Notes: generated from the letters alone by a model not told the origin. A stretch of 64,000 nucleotides of DNA from Ananas comosus (GCF_001540865.1 NC_033631.1:9183133-9247132); one strand, 5' to 3'. Counted from the first letter of the stretch, positions 46,242 through 57,691 are shown. Numbers and translations are program-made.

Positions 46242-46663
46242 AATATAAAAATATAAAAATATTATTTTTTAATAGGTTAAGTTTTTAGAGTATAAATAGT
46301 TGTTTTATTTAATTTAATATAGTATGAGAGTAGAAGATTCCGAATTCGAGTCATACTAGGCTCATAGCATGATTGATTTTCTTCCATTTAATTCAAATTT
46401 ACGATATAGGTCTATCAAAAAGTTTTGAGCCCAGCTGCGCAAGAAAATATTGAATATAAAAATATAAAAATATTATTTTTTAATAGGTTAAGTTTTTAGA
46501 GTATAAATAGTTGTTTTATTTAATTTAATATAGTATGAGAGTAGAAGATTCCGAATTCGAGTCATACTAGGCTCATAGCATGATTGATTTTCTTCCATTT
46601 AATTCAAATTTACGATATAGGTCTATCAAAAAGTTTTGAGCCCAGCTGCGCAAGAAAATATTG
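46242..46663 (+). repeat. 211-bp tandem duplication
   Basis: 46242-46452 and 46453-46663 appear identical, and the first 22 bases of a third unit follow. The unit contains AGATTCCGAATTCGAGTCAT (B-box-like) and TTTTGAGCCCAGCTGCGCAA, as in a SINE-like sequence. The lack of divergence implies a recent event or an assembly artefact. Confidence 0.9.
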
Positions 46664-47345
46664 AATATAAAAATATAAAAATACCATTCTTTAATTGTTT
46701 TGCATTATTTGACAATATATTCATTACTTCATATTTGATTAGAGACCAGAATATAGACGAATTTAGCACTCTCTGAGCTATTTGATTAGATGTAATTATA
46801 AATACAGTATAATTGCATATCAAAGTGATTAGATAGGTAAGACTACCTTTTGTTTTAAACTACTCTCTTAAGTTGCAATAGTTTGAATTTAAGCTTAACT
46901 CAAGCGTCTGTAGTTCCTATATATTGAACTAGTTAGATTCGATTATACTACGAAACGTTTCGATTACATCTAGTTACGACTGTACTGTACTTATAATTAT
47001 ATGTAAATCCAAATTTGATGTTCATTTAATTAGAATTGCTTGAGGAGGCTCAACTGTAGTAATTGAAACTATATCCAAATTAGCCGTTGTTCAAACTGTA
47101 GCAGTTGGAGACCAGAGGGTAACTTTCATATAAAATATAAGCTCACCTTTCCTTTTTAAATAGAAAATATATATTTTTTATGTTGGAGATAATCTCGCAC
47201 TATATATATAAAACGATAAAATTTTAAAAGATATTCTTTTCACCTGCATGCAACCATCAATACTTTCTATCATATCCAACAAAATAAGATATTTATAATT
47301 TTAACTGTTGTATTTTCAATTATTATATGCATTATTACTAACTGA

Positions 47346-47715
47346 ACAGCTTCTAAATCAAACACAGTATATAGTATCTTTTTCAATTTCACTAGAAATT
47401 AAAGCTATTGCAAATTTTCCCATTCGGCACCTGCAGAAAAGCTTCAGCGAAAGCCAAATTACTCGCCCTAATCCATCCCCCACTCTAATAAAAGTGCGGC
47501 TGCGTGGCCATAAAAGGAATCCAAAACCCAGACGCAGAAGCGCTTTCCGGGAGATGATGTGCGGCAAATCAGATTTGATTCGCGGCCAACCGAAGCGCAC
47601 TGCAGCCACTCATCCAACTCGCGTCCACACCTGCAGTTATTATAAAACAACACGTGACACCGCGCGCGTCGGCACACGCATCTTACGCCGTACGTCCCAT
47701 CTCTACCGTCGGATC
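47346..47715 (+). repeat. GC-rich promoter-like block, copy 1
   Basis: Matches 48345-49035 in order: CTTCTAAATCAAACACAGTA, GGCACCTGCAGAA, CGCCCTAATCC, GAAGCGCTTTCCGGGAGAT, CGCGGCCAACCGAAGCGC, GCGTCCACACCTGCAGTT, TACCGTCGGATC. Contains AACACGTGACA. Frames here are not convincing genes. Confidence 0.7.
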
Positions 47716-47884
47716 TGAGGAGGTCAATTTAAACCAAACATTAGTTTATTTATCCTGCAAATCACTTGAAGAAAAAAAAAAAAAAAATTAATGCCATCTC
47801 GCTACCACAGATATAAATAAAGTGATAAAAAATTTTAAAACTATATTTTTCAAGTGCTTATAACCAAACAAATTATGTAAAGTT

Positions 47885-48225
47885 GTATCACTCTATCACG
47901 GACACAAAAATTAACGGCTAAAAATGAATATCTTTTAAAAAATGATGGGGGGTATTTTATAATCAAGATCAAGAGTGTCGATCTTATTTTAAATAGTTTA
48001 AATATTTCTCTAGTCAAAATTCAACTAATTTGGATATCTTTACGTCAAAACGTTTTATATCGACCATTAAAATTATAAATTTTGTAACCCTTTGATCACC
48101 AAGTCAATGATGACAAAAAGATTTGAAATTTAATTTTTAAATATTTCAAGTGGCATAGATCATATTCAATGATGTCGATCGTCGATTTAGAGTCTCCATC
48201 ATTAAAAATAAATGAGCGACAACGG
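47885..48225. mobile_element. Foldback-family arm (degraded)
   Basis: Family blocks: GGCTAAAAATGAATATCTTT, AAATTCAACTAATTTGGATA, ACCATTAAAATTATAAATTT, and TCGATCGTCGATTTAGAGTC followed by CTCCATCATTAAAA at the right end. Lies between the two copies of the GC-rich block. Confidence 0.45.
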
Positions 48226-48344
48226 AGTTTGTTTGTTACCAATACCAATAGCATTCCAACTCAATTCCATATAATTGTAACTTTTTTCTTTTGAGAGATC
48301 ATTCCATATAATTGTAACTGCTATATGAATAATATCTAACTAAG

Positions 48345-49260
48345 TAACTTCTAAATCAAATACAGTATTTATATTTGAAAAAACTTCAAATATCACTACT
48401 GTGATTTTGTACTTTTTTATTTTAGTACCCTATAGTTTATAGTGTATCAATTTAGTACCCCACGAAAAGAAAAAAATATATATAATATATTAAATTAATA
48501 CACTTTAAACTATAGAATATTAAAGTAAAAAAAATACGAAATCATACGAAAAAGAATATTTGAAGTTGAAGTTTTCCCTTTATATTTGTATGCAGTTAAA
48601 AACGTAGCGCGTGCAATTGCGACGGTGCGCAATAAAAAAAAAAGGATAAAAAGAAAGCAGCAGCTTTTTGAATTTCTCTAGAAAAGTTATTATTACAACA
48701 ACTTTTTCTATCTAGCACCTGCAGAAGCTTCGGAGAAGCCAAACTAGTCGCCCTAATCCCTCTAAAACACCAGAGAAGAAGAAAAGGTGCGGTTGTGTGA
48801 GGCTAACAAGCATCCAAAAAGCGGCCGCGGAAGCGCTTTCGGAGAGATCTGCGGGGGATTCGCGGTCGGCCGAAGCGCGGCAGCGACGCGAACGTCGCTG
48901 CGCCTCCGACGCAGCAGCCCAGATCGCGTCCACACCTGCAGTTCATTTGCAATGTGCGCGCGCGGCGCGCCCGACAAAACGACGCGTGCACCGCGCGCAC
49001 GGCCGCCGCGCTTCGCATCTCGACCGTCGGATCCCGATCGAGCCGTTTCGCCACGTGACGGTTGACCGGTCAAACCGGCGGTGGACGCGTGTCGGTGGGA
49101 TCTCCCGGGTGGGGGGGTTTGAAACTTTGACCGCGGGGAAATTCTCCTTTCTCGTTTATTATTTCCGTCACGTGACCGACCCGCGCCGTTGCTTGTAGGT
49201 GTCGCTGACTCATCACTTGTACCCTGTCGACTATTATTCCCTCCCTTTCCCACTCGGACC
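48345..49260 (+). promoter_or_regulatory. GC-rich promoter-like block, copy 2, with W-box and G-box motifs
   Basis: Second copy of 47346-47715, extended to about 49260. CpG-rich. Motifs: CACGTG at 49052-49057, palindromic double W-box TTGACCGGTCAA at 49062-49073, W-box TTGACC at 49127-49132, GTCACGTGAC at 49167-49176, TGACTCA near 49206. Lies 1.7-2.6 kb upstream of the WRKY start. It could be a distal regulatory region of that gene or the relic of another gene's promoter. Confidence 0.45.
48377..48578. mobile_element. MITE, 202 bp, 9-bp TSD TTTATATTT
   Basis: TIRs GAAAAAACTTCAAATATCAC and ATATTTGAAGTTGAAGTTTT CCC; perfect 9-bp duplication TTTATATTT at 48368-48376 and 48579-48587. The interior contains TTTTAGTACCCTATAGTTTA and ATCAATTTAGTACCCC. 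Inserted into copy 2 of the GC-rich duplication only. Confidence 0.8.
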
Positions 49261-49311
49261 GCGACCTCGCTGTGGAGCTTCTAAATAAACTTTAATTCAA
49301 ATTTATTATTA

Positions 49312-49656
49312 GAGATAACTTCAAAAAAAATTCTTGTATTTTCGTAGTTTCTCACTTTGCCCCTTCTATAGTTTAAAATATATTTGTGGTTTTTTTTTTC
49401 TCTTTTTCTTATCAATTTCATTATTTTTTTTTCTTAAATCAGTGATAAAGTTAAAATTAAAGGGTACTAAAGTGAATATTTGATAAATCCAGATGGGTAT
49501 CTGAAGTTTTTTATATATAATTTAATAAAATATTAACGAAAAAGTTACCGAAAAGATAAAAACGAAACCACATGAAGGAAAATTAATATATTTTAAACCA
49601 CAGGGGCGCAAAGTGAGAAACTACGAAACCACAGGGGTGGTATTTGAAGTTTTTCC
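49312..49656. mobile_element. MITE, 345 bp, 9-bp TSD TTATTATTA
   Basis: Same family as 48377-48578. Ends ATAACTTCAAAAAAAATTC and GGTATTTGAAGTTTTTCC; subterminal CGTAGTTTCTCACTTTGCCC is mirrored by GCGCAAAGTGAGAAACTACG. 9-bp duplication at 49303-49311 and 49657-49665. The 9-bp TSD suggests Mutator-type mobilisation. Confidence 0.75.
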
Positions 49657-49665
49657 TTATTATTA

Positions 49666-50674
49666 TCTTACAATTAATATATAAAAAATATTTAAGAGGT
49701 AATTATTTTTCTCAATGTATTATTTATTGTACTAAACTCTAAAGTTAAAAAAAAAAAAACAAGATTACAACATTAAAATTAATATTGTTAAAAATAAATA
49801 TTTGACAAAATTGGAATGATAGAGTAAGGAAAAAAGTTAAATGCTAATAGTTGTTTATATGTTTTTCACCTATATATCCTATTCCCTGCTACAATTAACT
49901 TTCTAACAAACATTATTGGTTATTATCATTTTTTTTTCTAAATTAAACCAATACCAAAATTTAGAAGGAAAAAAACAAAAATTAAAAAATATATATATAT
50001 ACTCCACTATAGCGTGTATGTATATGTATTTGCAATTTATTTATTATATATGGTGACTAAGAATATAGTTCTTTGCCTCCAAATAGTTTCTACTTATAGC
50101 TTTTCTAAGAATGAGAGCTAGCTTAATATGTTAATATATTACATTCATAAATCTCGATTAATAATGGTGTCATTATGTAATTTCTATAATATAGTATTTT
50201 ATTATCTTTTTTATTTAACATGGCCTCTTTTGGCATCATATTTATTTTTTACTTTTTAAATTAAATTTTGTATATCAAAGAGTGCGGGAGAGAACATGTG
50301 AAAGTGTTTATTTCGCAACAAAAAATAAAAATAATTGAAAGTAACTTTTTTTTTTACACTTCTGAATTTTTTTTTTTCAAAACAAGTGATCAATTATTTA
50401 GTGGGATGCATGATAAATTATTCAACAGAAAATAGTACTATTTTTCAACATATCAAGTATATAGAATTAGATTTTTAAAGAATTAATAAAGAATAAATAC
50501 ACGAGATGCATGATAAATTAGTCAATAAAAAAATATTTTTTTTCCAACACATCAACTATATAGAATTAGATTTTTAAAGAATAAAGAATAATTAAATACG
50601 CGATATCAAATGATATCAACTGAGGCCTAAATATTATATGTTAAAAAAACTAAAGCGTTAATATATTATTCAAA
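49666..50674. other. AT-rich distal promoter region of the WRKY gene
   Basis: Contains a 100-bp tandem duplication (50405-50504 and 50505-50604; GATGCATGATAAATTA, TATAGAATTAGATTTTTAAA in each). No gene. Motifs too degenerate to call. Confidence 0.5.
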
Positions 50675-50871
50675 AAATATGTCATTATCTCCTATTGGGG
50701 TAATCCAAAACATGTCACTCTCCCCCACCCATCCATCCAACCTTTTTGCACCAAAACAAAAGCAAGAGAAAGACCAATCTCACCTCCCCCCTCACTATTC
50801 AAACCCCACATCTCCTGCCCCCTCTCTCCCCCTTTACTACAACCTACTATTCTCTCCTTAGCTACTACTGC

Positions 50872-50874
<3 letters not shown>

Positions 50875-50916
<42 letters not shown>
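50875..50916 (+). repeat. (CT)n microsatellite in WRKY 5' leader
   Basis: About 21 CT units ending 53 bases before the predicted main ATG. CT-rich leaders are common in plant genes. Confidence 0.9.
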
Positions 50917-50919
<3 letters not shown>

Positions 50920-50948
50920 AGGAGATAAAGGAGCATCTGAGCTCTACC

Positions 50949-51080
50949 ATGACCATGCTCTCCCCTTCATGCCCCTCCTCCACCATGAGGATCCCTCCTC
51001 ATCACTACTCTTCTCCAACATGCCAGGGGCCACCCACAGGCACGACCTCAGCGGCGCAGTCGACGTCGCGCCATACGTGA
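50949..51080 (+). promoter_or_regulatory. Overlapping upstream ORF of the WRKY gene
   Basis: Two in-frame ATGs (50949, 50955) precede the main ATG (50969) in another frame. They open a 43-codon frame ([13 protein letters not shown]...) that ends at TGA 51078-51080, inside the main coding region. By scanning rules this would reduce WRKY translation. Confidence 0.5.
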
Positions 51081-51338
51081 TGAGCTTCGCCGACTACCTG
51101 CATGGCGCGGTCGACTACGCCGCGCTGGCGCGGGGATTCGACGCCTTGCCCGATCACGGCATGCTGATTGGGGGTTGCATCGATAACAGCAATAGTGGTG
51201 CTGAGAAGTTGACCGCGCCGGACGCCGCCGGTGGCGGCGGTGCGACGCCAATGACAGCGAACTCGTCGGTGTCGTCTTCGTCGAGCGAGGCGGCGGTCGG
51301 AGACGAGGAGTCCGATTTGTGCAGGAAAGAGAAGGTGA

Positions 51339-51370
<32 letters not shown>

Positions 51371-52872
51371 AAGGAGAAGATCAAAGAAGGTGAAGAGGGG
51401 AGTGAGAAATCTAAGAAAGTGTAAGCTTCTCTCTCTTTTTTTTTTTGTTTTGATCATATATATTTTCTGATTAATTGCTTTGAATTGAATTAATTGTGTT
51501 AATTAGCTTTGTTTTTGTTTTTGTTTTTTTCCCTTTTTTCTTCCCATTTTTTGATTTCTTTTTCGATTGTGAGTAGTGATCTGATTTCTAATTTCCATTA
51601 GGCTTTTTCAATTAAGATGCATGGTTCAAATAGAGGGGAATTGGACCTGATGTTTTATGCATTTATTTATTTTTATTTTTTTTGATTCTTTATTAGGGTC
51701 ATGTTGGACCCCTTTTTGTTGATTAAGTGTGTAAGTTCTAGGGTTTCTCAGCTTGCCTAACAGGACAAAAGCTTTCCTGGGTTTCTCTCAAATTCAATTT
51801 ATAAAGTAAAACTTTTCTAGTTCCTTTCCTTGATCAACCCTTCTTTCCACTTTTTTGTGGGTTTCTTACAAGATCTTCCTTCTTCTAGTTGGTGTCTTTT
51901 ATTCCAAGAAGGAAGGGTCATTCAATTACATCTTACTTGAGATGTTGTTGGGTTACCTAATTTTCTAGGACTCTTTTAGATAATTCACACTTTATCATTC
52001 ATGATACAACCATAAATTACATGAAATACTCCAAAATCAATTGAAACATATATATTTATATATATATGTATATATGTATATGGATATATATTAATTGCCA
52101 TAATGGTACAAACTAGTAAATCTAATTGTGTTGAACATATGTTTGTGATTGAAGCAGTACTAATCCAAAGAAAAAAGGAGAGAAAAGGCACAGGGAACCT
52201 CGCTTCGCTTTCATGACCAAAAGTGAAGTTGACCACCTTGAGGATGGATACAGATGGAGAAAATATGGCCAAAAAGCTGTGAAGAATAGCCCCTATCCAA
52301 GGTGATTACTCAATTTAATTAATTCACCCTTAATCAATTAGTTTATATATGAAGCTGCTACTCTCATTAATTCCTCATTACTCAAAGCCATCCAATTAAG
52401 TCAACTAGTTCATACTAAACCCTGGTAGTTAGGCCTCTAACTAGACCTAACTTTGGATTTGCACCATATCTAGAGTTCACCAATTAGCTGAGATCTTCAT
52501 TGATGCAGGAGCTATTACCGGTGCACGACGCAGAAATGCGGGGTGAAGAAGCGGGTGGAGCGGTCGCACCAAGACCCGTCGATCGTGATCACGACCTACG
52601 AAGGCCAGCACAACCACCAGAGCCCCGCGACCTTCCGCGGGGGCATGCACCACTTTGTGGCACCGCATGCCGCGCCGTCGTGCTTCATGAGCCAGGATTT
52701 TCTGGTGCAACAAGTGGCAAACTCTATGATCAACAACAATGGACACCAAATGGGCATAAACCCTAGTTTGTATCTTCCAAGCTTACAACCTACTCTTCAG
52801 CAGCACCAATTCCCTGACTATGGCCTATTGGAGGATATTGTGCCCTCCTTCATCCATAGTAATCAACCATGA
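50969..52872 (+). CDS. WRKY transcription factor, group IIc (WRKY28/71/48-like)
   Basis: Spliced model: 50969-51420, 52158-52301, 52509-52872; 960 nt, 319 aa, all GT-AG. The second intron splits the Arg codon after SPYP (AG|G), the conserved WRKY-domain intron position. N-terminus (1-110) has [19 protein letters not shown]. Residues about 92-99 are Ser-rich, then an acidic Glu/Lys run at about 117-150, and basic [12 protein letters not shown] at 155-166. WRKY domain: WRKYGQK at 184-190, zinc finger Cys204, Cys209, His233, His235 (C-x4-C-x23-H-x-H). [20 protein letters not shown] is typical of IIc members related to AtWRKY28/71; GVKKRVERS also fits WRKY48. Role by family: nuclear, binds W-boxes (TTGAC) in stress or development programmes. 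The start is the first ATG in this frame. Confidence 0.93.
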
Positions 52873-53206
52873 TACATATAAATATATCTATATATATATA
52901 TATATAGTAACTCTTACTTCTTTTTCTTTTTTTCCCTTTCTATCTCTTTTTAATGTTTACTATAGATCATATCCTACTACGAACAAATAATATAGATATA
53001 TAGTATTCTTGTACATGTACCTAATTCATAGCATGTGGACTTAACTAGCGTGCTATATATATATATATATAGAGATGGAGTATTGGACGTGTAAGTTCAA
53101 CTCATTTAAGAGAAGGATATTATGTCTCCTTGAGTTTTGGGAAAAATGTATGCCTTTTGATCAGTTCTCTATGTACTTGAATGCTGATGGAATTGCTTCC
53201 ATAGCA
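52873..53206. other. 3' flank of the WRKY gene
   Basis: AT-rich, (TA)n at 52889-52906 and 53056-53072. Probable 3' UTR and terminator region, no further gene. Confidence 0.4.
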
Positions 53207-53224
53207 TGAATTTTATTTTTTGTT

Positions 53225-53400
53225 TTGTTTTTTTTTTTTTTTTTTTTTTNTTTTTTGAGAAATAGATAGTATGCTACCCGCTTCGTTTTATTTTATTTAA
53301 AAATAAATTTAGCTGGAAATGTGAATTAACTAAGATTCAAATTTGGGACCTCGGGTACCAACCACCAAGCTCTTTGTCACTTGCGCTAGAGACGGTCAGT
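53225..53400 (-). mobile_element. SINE, 17-bp TSD, poly(T) on plus strand
   Basis: Perfect duplication GAATTTTATTTTTTGTT at 53208-53224 and 53401-53417. On the minus strand: head with GCAAGTGACAAAGAGCTTGG, GTTGGTACCCGAGGTCCC, weakened B box, body AGCTAAATTTATTTTTAAAT, hairpin GGGTAGCATACTATC, TATTTCTC and a long A tail containing an N at 53250. Same family as 31835-31991. Confidence 0.9.
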
Positions 53401-53417
53401 GAATTTTATTTTTTGTT

Positions 53418-54570
53418 GAAGATAACATGCATAAACACTCCTTGTACTCTTTAGAGATACATCAAATGAGCTACTACATCTTCAATTTTGACAACTAGAT
53501 TCTCCCAACTTCATCAAATAGTTCAAATGATCGATCTTTTCCTTAAGCGAAGTAACTAATTAAACAGCTTTGCTATGACATGCCTGGCAAATCATCTTGC
53601 AAAACTTCAAAATGAATGCAATTAATCAAAGCATTAAGATGGAGAATATATATTGGTGAATCCATTTTCAATTTTTATTACTTTTTTTTTCAATAGTTAA
53701 AGTAGAAAAGACAGATTTTGTTTTGTTTTGAAGGTTTACAAAATCAGATGCAGGACATAGACTAATAAATTAATAATATCTTTTCCACAGAAAAGCGACT
53801 TGTTAAACTATTTGATAAAGTTTGATGAACCTTATCGTCAAAATTAAAATTTTACAAAACTATCTATATATTTGTCAAAGCTCTAAAGTTTCAAAAGTAT
53901 TTGTACATTTATTCCTTATTGTTTTTTTTTTAAAAAATAAGTACATGCTTTTGTACTGCTGATGCATCAAGTGATGAAGAGTGAATTGAGAGGAGAAGTA
54001 CGGCCATGGTTTTTCCAAGTTGCAGCTAAAATTTGGGCGTAAAGGGAAAGCGATTTATTGAAGGAAATTTTGAATTATTGTTTGCGTAAATTGCGCCGGA
54101 TCGAAGTCCTTGAACTTCTAGCCAAATTTCGTTTTGGTCGTCTCATTTAAGCTCAATGTTCAATATCTCCAACTCCCGAAAGTGTTTCAATTTGGTTCTT
54201 GTACTTGTTTAATGTTAGAGAATAGAAAATAATTATCTACACTTGGTACATCGATCTCTACATTAATTCATTTGCCATACGCTAGGTATCCTTGATCTAG
54301 TTTGATATATATTCTAATTTTAGCACCACTGAATTGCAATTTTTTTCTATATTTAAAAATTAGACTGTTTACTGAAAGTATGAGATGGATAAACGCTGAT
54401 GGATTTGTGGTGCACGCACAAATTTAATTAGGAATTAATATTGATCCAGGTGTACTCAGTACTTTCCTAAATTAAGAAGTATAAGAAAATAATCTCTCTC
54501 TCTATATGCAGCAAGACCACATGCTAGCTATTAGGTTTGCACGGACAAAATCCGTATTCATTTATTTCAA
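53418..54570. other. AT-rich intergenic DNA
   Basis: No gene recognised. 54090-54330 has a MITE-like 'GTCCTTGAACTTCTAG ... TTTGGTTCTTGTACTTG' pattern. Followed by (TA)n(GA)n at 54582-54641. Confidence 0.4.
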
Positions 54571-54579
54571 ATAAAGTAG

Positions 54580-54645
<66 letters not shown>

Positions 54646-54654
54646 GGGTTACAA

Positions 54655-55185
54655 TCTTATGATAATAGAGCCCTTCGTACTTACAAATAATTTTTGATGA
54701 TGGAACTTCCGACTTGCCAATTCATACCATTAAATATAATGTAGAGTATTTAAAATTTCTAGAAATCAAATTTCATTATTTTTCAATATCATTACCTTAC
54801 GATCAAAAGATCACAAAATTGATAATTTTTAACAGTTGGTATGAAAGACTTGCTAGTTTAATAGGGTAAAAAAATCGGAATATGTTGAATTTTTAATAGA
54901 AAATTTTATTCACTATACAGAAAAAGATCAATAACTTCGATCTTAAATTGAAGAGTCCGATCATCCATCTCTAGGACGTCATTCAATTTTGACCGTGTAT
55001 TTTATCGCTTGATAGATTTTACCATGATTTTGAAAAATTGCAAAATTTATTTTTTAGAAGTTTCAAATAGTCTAGATCACTTTTAACTGAGTGAATTGTC
55101 GATTCGAAAACTCTATCATCGAAAATAGCTTATGAGTACGAAGAACTCTATACTAATAAGCATATAGTAGCCCTAGCTACTATAT
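54655..55185. mobile_element. Foldback element (long type), (GA)n left and (TA)n right
   Basis: Left AGAGCCCTTCGTACTTACAA is mirrored by TTATGAGTACGAAGAACTCT at the right; inner GATGGAACTTCCGACTTGCC pairs loosely with GTCGATTCGAAAACTCTATC. The interior has TTTTTAATAGAAAATTTTAT and AAAAGATCAATAACTTCGAT, as in the family. Confidence 0.65.
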
Positions 55186-55589
55186 ATATATATAGTGTAC
55201 ATGCAAATGCAAGTAACAATTACTTAGTATTTATCTGAAATAAACATAAACTAAATATACAAAAAAAAATATATTTAATAAACTTATGAAATATTGATGA
55301 ATCTATAATTTAAGTATATGTTTATAAACTGAAAATATTCAAGATTTATTCACATTTATTTTAATTTTAAAATTTAATTTTGATCACTATAATGAAAATT
55401 GTTTATTATTAATTTCAATTTGATATCTTAAATTAAATCTCATTTATGATTTAAACTCTAATTTATTTTATATAAAGTAGGCATGGATAGAAATGCTTTC
55501 TTTAACAGATTTGATCATAACCCGTTTATTTTTTTACTTAAGAGATATTTTTTATAACATTGATATAGCACTCGTTCGTACGGATTGGA

Positions 55590-56320
55590 TTTATATATAG
55601 ATGACTAGATGTTTTAAATGCTCGTATCATCATATTTTTGTAATTTTTTATCTTCAGCCAGTTGACTTTTGAGCCACTTCGATCATGGCAAATGATATCG
55701 AAAAGCATCACAAATTTTATTTTCTAGGATACTTCAACATACTCTAGTCAGTCTGAGGAGCGATCGTCGTTCGAAAGTCCGAACACGAAAACAAGTGGAA
55801 GCACGGTCGTGTCACTTTGTTTCTCGCATATGTTCGAATTTCGAAATCGACGTCGGCCCCTCTCAGATTGATCCTAGAGTTATTTGACAGTATTCTAGAA
55901 AATAAATTTTGTTGATTTTCGCAATATTCATTTGCCTGTGATCGAGGGGCTCCAAATCACAGTAACTCTTCTAATGCGCCAAGGGGAGCAGTTGCATGTT
56001 TTAACGGTTGTAGAAATATCCATAATCACATAGATTTGATAGAAATTCTTTTATACCATATCACAAGATCTAACTTTGATCTAAATTGAATGTGTATCAT
56101 ATTTAGTTTGCTAAGATTTTTATTTTTCAAGCCTGTTGATTTGAGCACTTCAATCACTAGGCAAAGGATATCGAAAATCGCAAAAATTATTTTCTGATAC
56201 GTTCAATTACTTCTAGATCACGTTCTACCGAGCCGGATCTGTGCATTCAAAGTGCGAATCGAACACAAAGTGGAAGCACGCGAGCGCTCCGTACTATCCA
56301 TAACATACAGACGCACTCTA
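55590..56320. mobile_element. Composite of two degraded foldback elements
   Basis: Family blocks appear twice: GATCGTCGTTCGAAAGTC with GTGGAAGCACGG (55760-55805), and the end at 56222-56290 (GAGCCGGATCTGTGCATTCA, AAGTGGAAGCACG). Followed by (TA)n at 56324-56380. Many small indels compared with sister copies, so either old or poorly assembled. Confidence 0.45.
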
Positions 56321-56380
56321 TTATATATAATATATATATAATATATATATATATATTATATATTATTATATATATATATA

Positions 56381-56547
56381 AGCTGCTACCTATTAATAAT
56401 GCGTTCGGATAATGTGGCCCCTTAGATTGAGTGGATGGTTAGTGATAGTATAATCGGAACGGATAAACATAATAAAAAAGGTAAACATCTAATGCCGTAG
56501 CAAACTGATAGCCACCAAATACTTCGTACTCATCGTAGTTACAGCCT
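56381..56547. mobile_element. Short-type foldback relic
   Basis: AGCTGCTACCTATTAATAAT at left and CATCGTAGTTACAGC at right between (TA)n and (CT)n. Interior GATTGAGTGGATGGTTAGTG and CGGAACGGATAAACATAATA are family sequence. Confidence 0.5.
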
Positions 56548-56693
56548 CTCTCTTCTCTCTCTCTCTCTCTCTTCTTTCTCTCTCTCTACTATATATATTA
56601 TATATATATATTATATATGTATAAGAGATTTAGATACTAGTAATAATAACTGGGCTTAAGCATTTTGGGCCTTGTGATAATTTGTGTCGTAAA

Positions 56694-56906
56694 TTGAGCT
56701 AGAATACTTTTAGAAGCACCAATCCTTTGGTGCTTCTAAGTTTCTAACCCTTGGATCTACTCCTTAATTACTAATAGCCCTTGGGTCAAACACTATTCCA
56801 CCTACCACCACCTACCACGATCATCCCAACCCCACGTCTCTCCATCCAATGATTAAAAACTCGAAAGCACCACACACTTGGTGCTTTCGAGAGTATTATA
56901 GCTCAA
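56694..56906. mobile_element. Foldback element (short type), 213 bp
   Basis: Ends TTGAGCTAGAATACTTTTAG and CGAGAGTATTATAGCTCAA are inverted; each end also carries a GGTGCTTxxxA hairpin (AGCACCAATCCTTTGGTGCT). (TA)n follows at 56910. Confidence 0.7.
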
Positions 56907-56927
56907 CTCATATATATATATACTATA

Positions 56928-57152
56928 CTATATATGCTATCAGAAGCATATAGGATCTGGCGTTTTCGACTTTTGGACCCTTAAATCAACCTCTTTTATC
57001 ATTTTCATCCATTCGATTATACTATTCAACTAACCACCCACTCAACCCTTGGGGGCCCACATCATCCTAACTGCACATCTTTTAATCCAACGGCAGAAAA
57101 CTTTAGAGCAACAAGTCATTGGTGCTATTAATAGTATTCCAGCCTAATATAT
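56928..57152. mobile_element. Foldback element (short type)
   Basis: Interior AACCTCTTTTATCATTTTCA, GATTATACTATTCAACTAAC and GGGGGCCCACATCATCCTAA closely matches 22200-22290. Right end GGTGCTATTAATAGTATTCC. Confidence 0.65.
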
Positions 57153-57689
57153 GAGCTAGACTGGTATACTATCGGTAGCATGGAGGTCTTCATACTATCA
57201 AGTTGTTTTCAATGATGCGGCTTCCAAATCGACGATCGGCCTCGTTAAACTTGATCTACACTATTAAAAATATTTGAAAACTAAATTTCATAATTTTTCG
57301 ACATCATTAATTTATCAAACGAATAGTCTAAAAATAAACGGCTGAAAATAAAAATCTCATAAAAAATGATGAAAAAATATTTAAATTTAAGATTAGAGGT
57401 ACTGATCTTTCTTTAAATAGTGAAAATAATTTTCTATAAAAATTTCATCAGATTTGGATTATTTTATACTGTTGAATTCACAAACGCATTACATCGACTA
57501 TTAAAATTGTCAATTTTGAGACCTTCGATCACTAGCCAAATGATGTTGAAAAATTATGAAATTTAGTTTTTAAATACTTTTAATCGTGTAGATCAAATCT
57601 AAAGGAGCGATTGCCGATTTGGAAGCCGCATCATTGAAAACAACTTGGTAGCACGGAGGTCTCCGTGCTACGGATAGTATACCAGCCTA

Positions 57690-57690
<1 letters not shown>
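57153..57690. mobile_element. Foldback element (long type), best-preserved copy
   Basis: Ends GAGCTAGACTGGTATACTAT and GGATAGTATACCAGCCTAGC; inner ACGATCGGCCTCGTTAAACT is mirrored near 57594-57620, and TTCAATGATGCGGCTTCCAA by TTGGAAGCCGCATCATTGAA. Followed at once by (CT)n(TA)n (57692-57763). No coding capacity. Confidence 0.8.

Positions 57691-57691
<1 letters not shown>

Noticed and set aside
48762..49253. Arg-rich frames on both strands of the GC-rich block
   Set aside because: Typical chance frames in CpG-rich DNA; no family resemblance, not maintained in the sister block at 47.4-47.7 kb.
51005..51457. Antisense frames across WRKY exon 1
   Set aside because: Shadows of GC-rich coding sequence; the sense frame joins the WRKY domain through proper splice sites.
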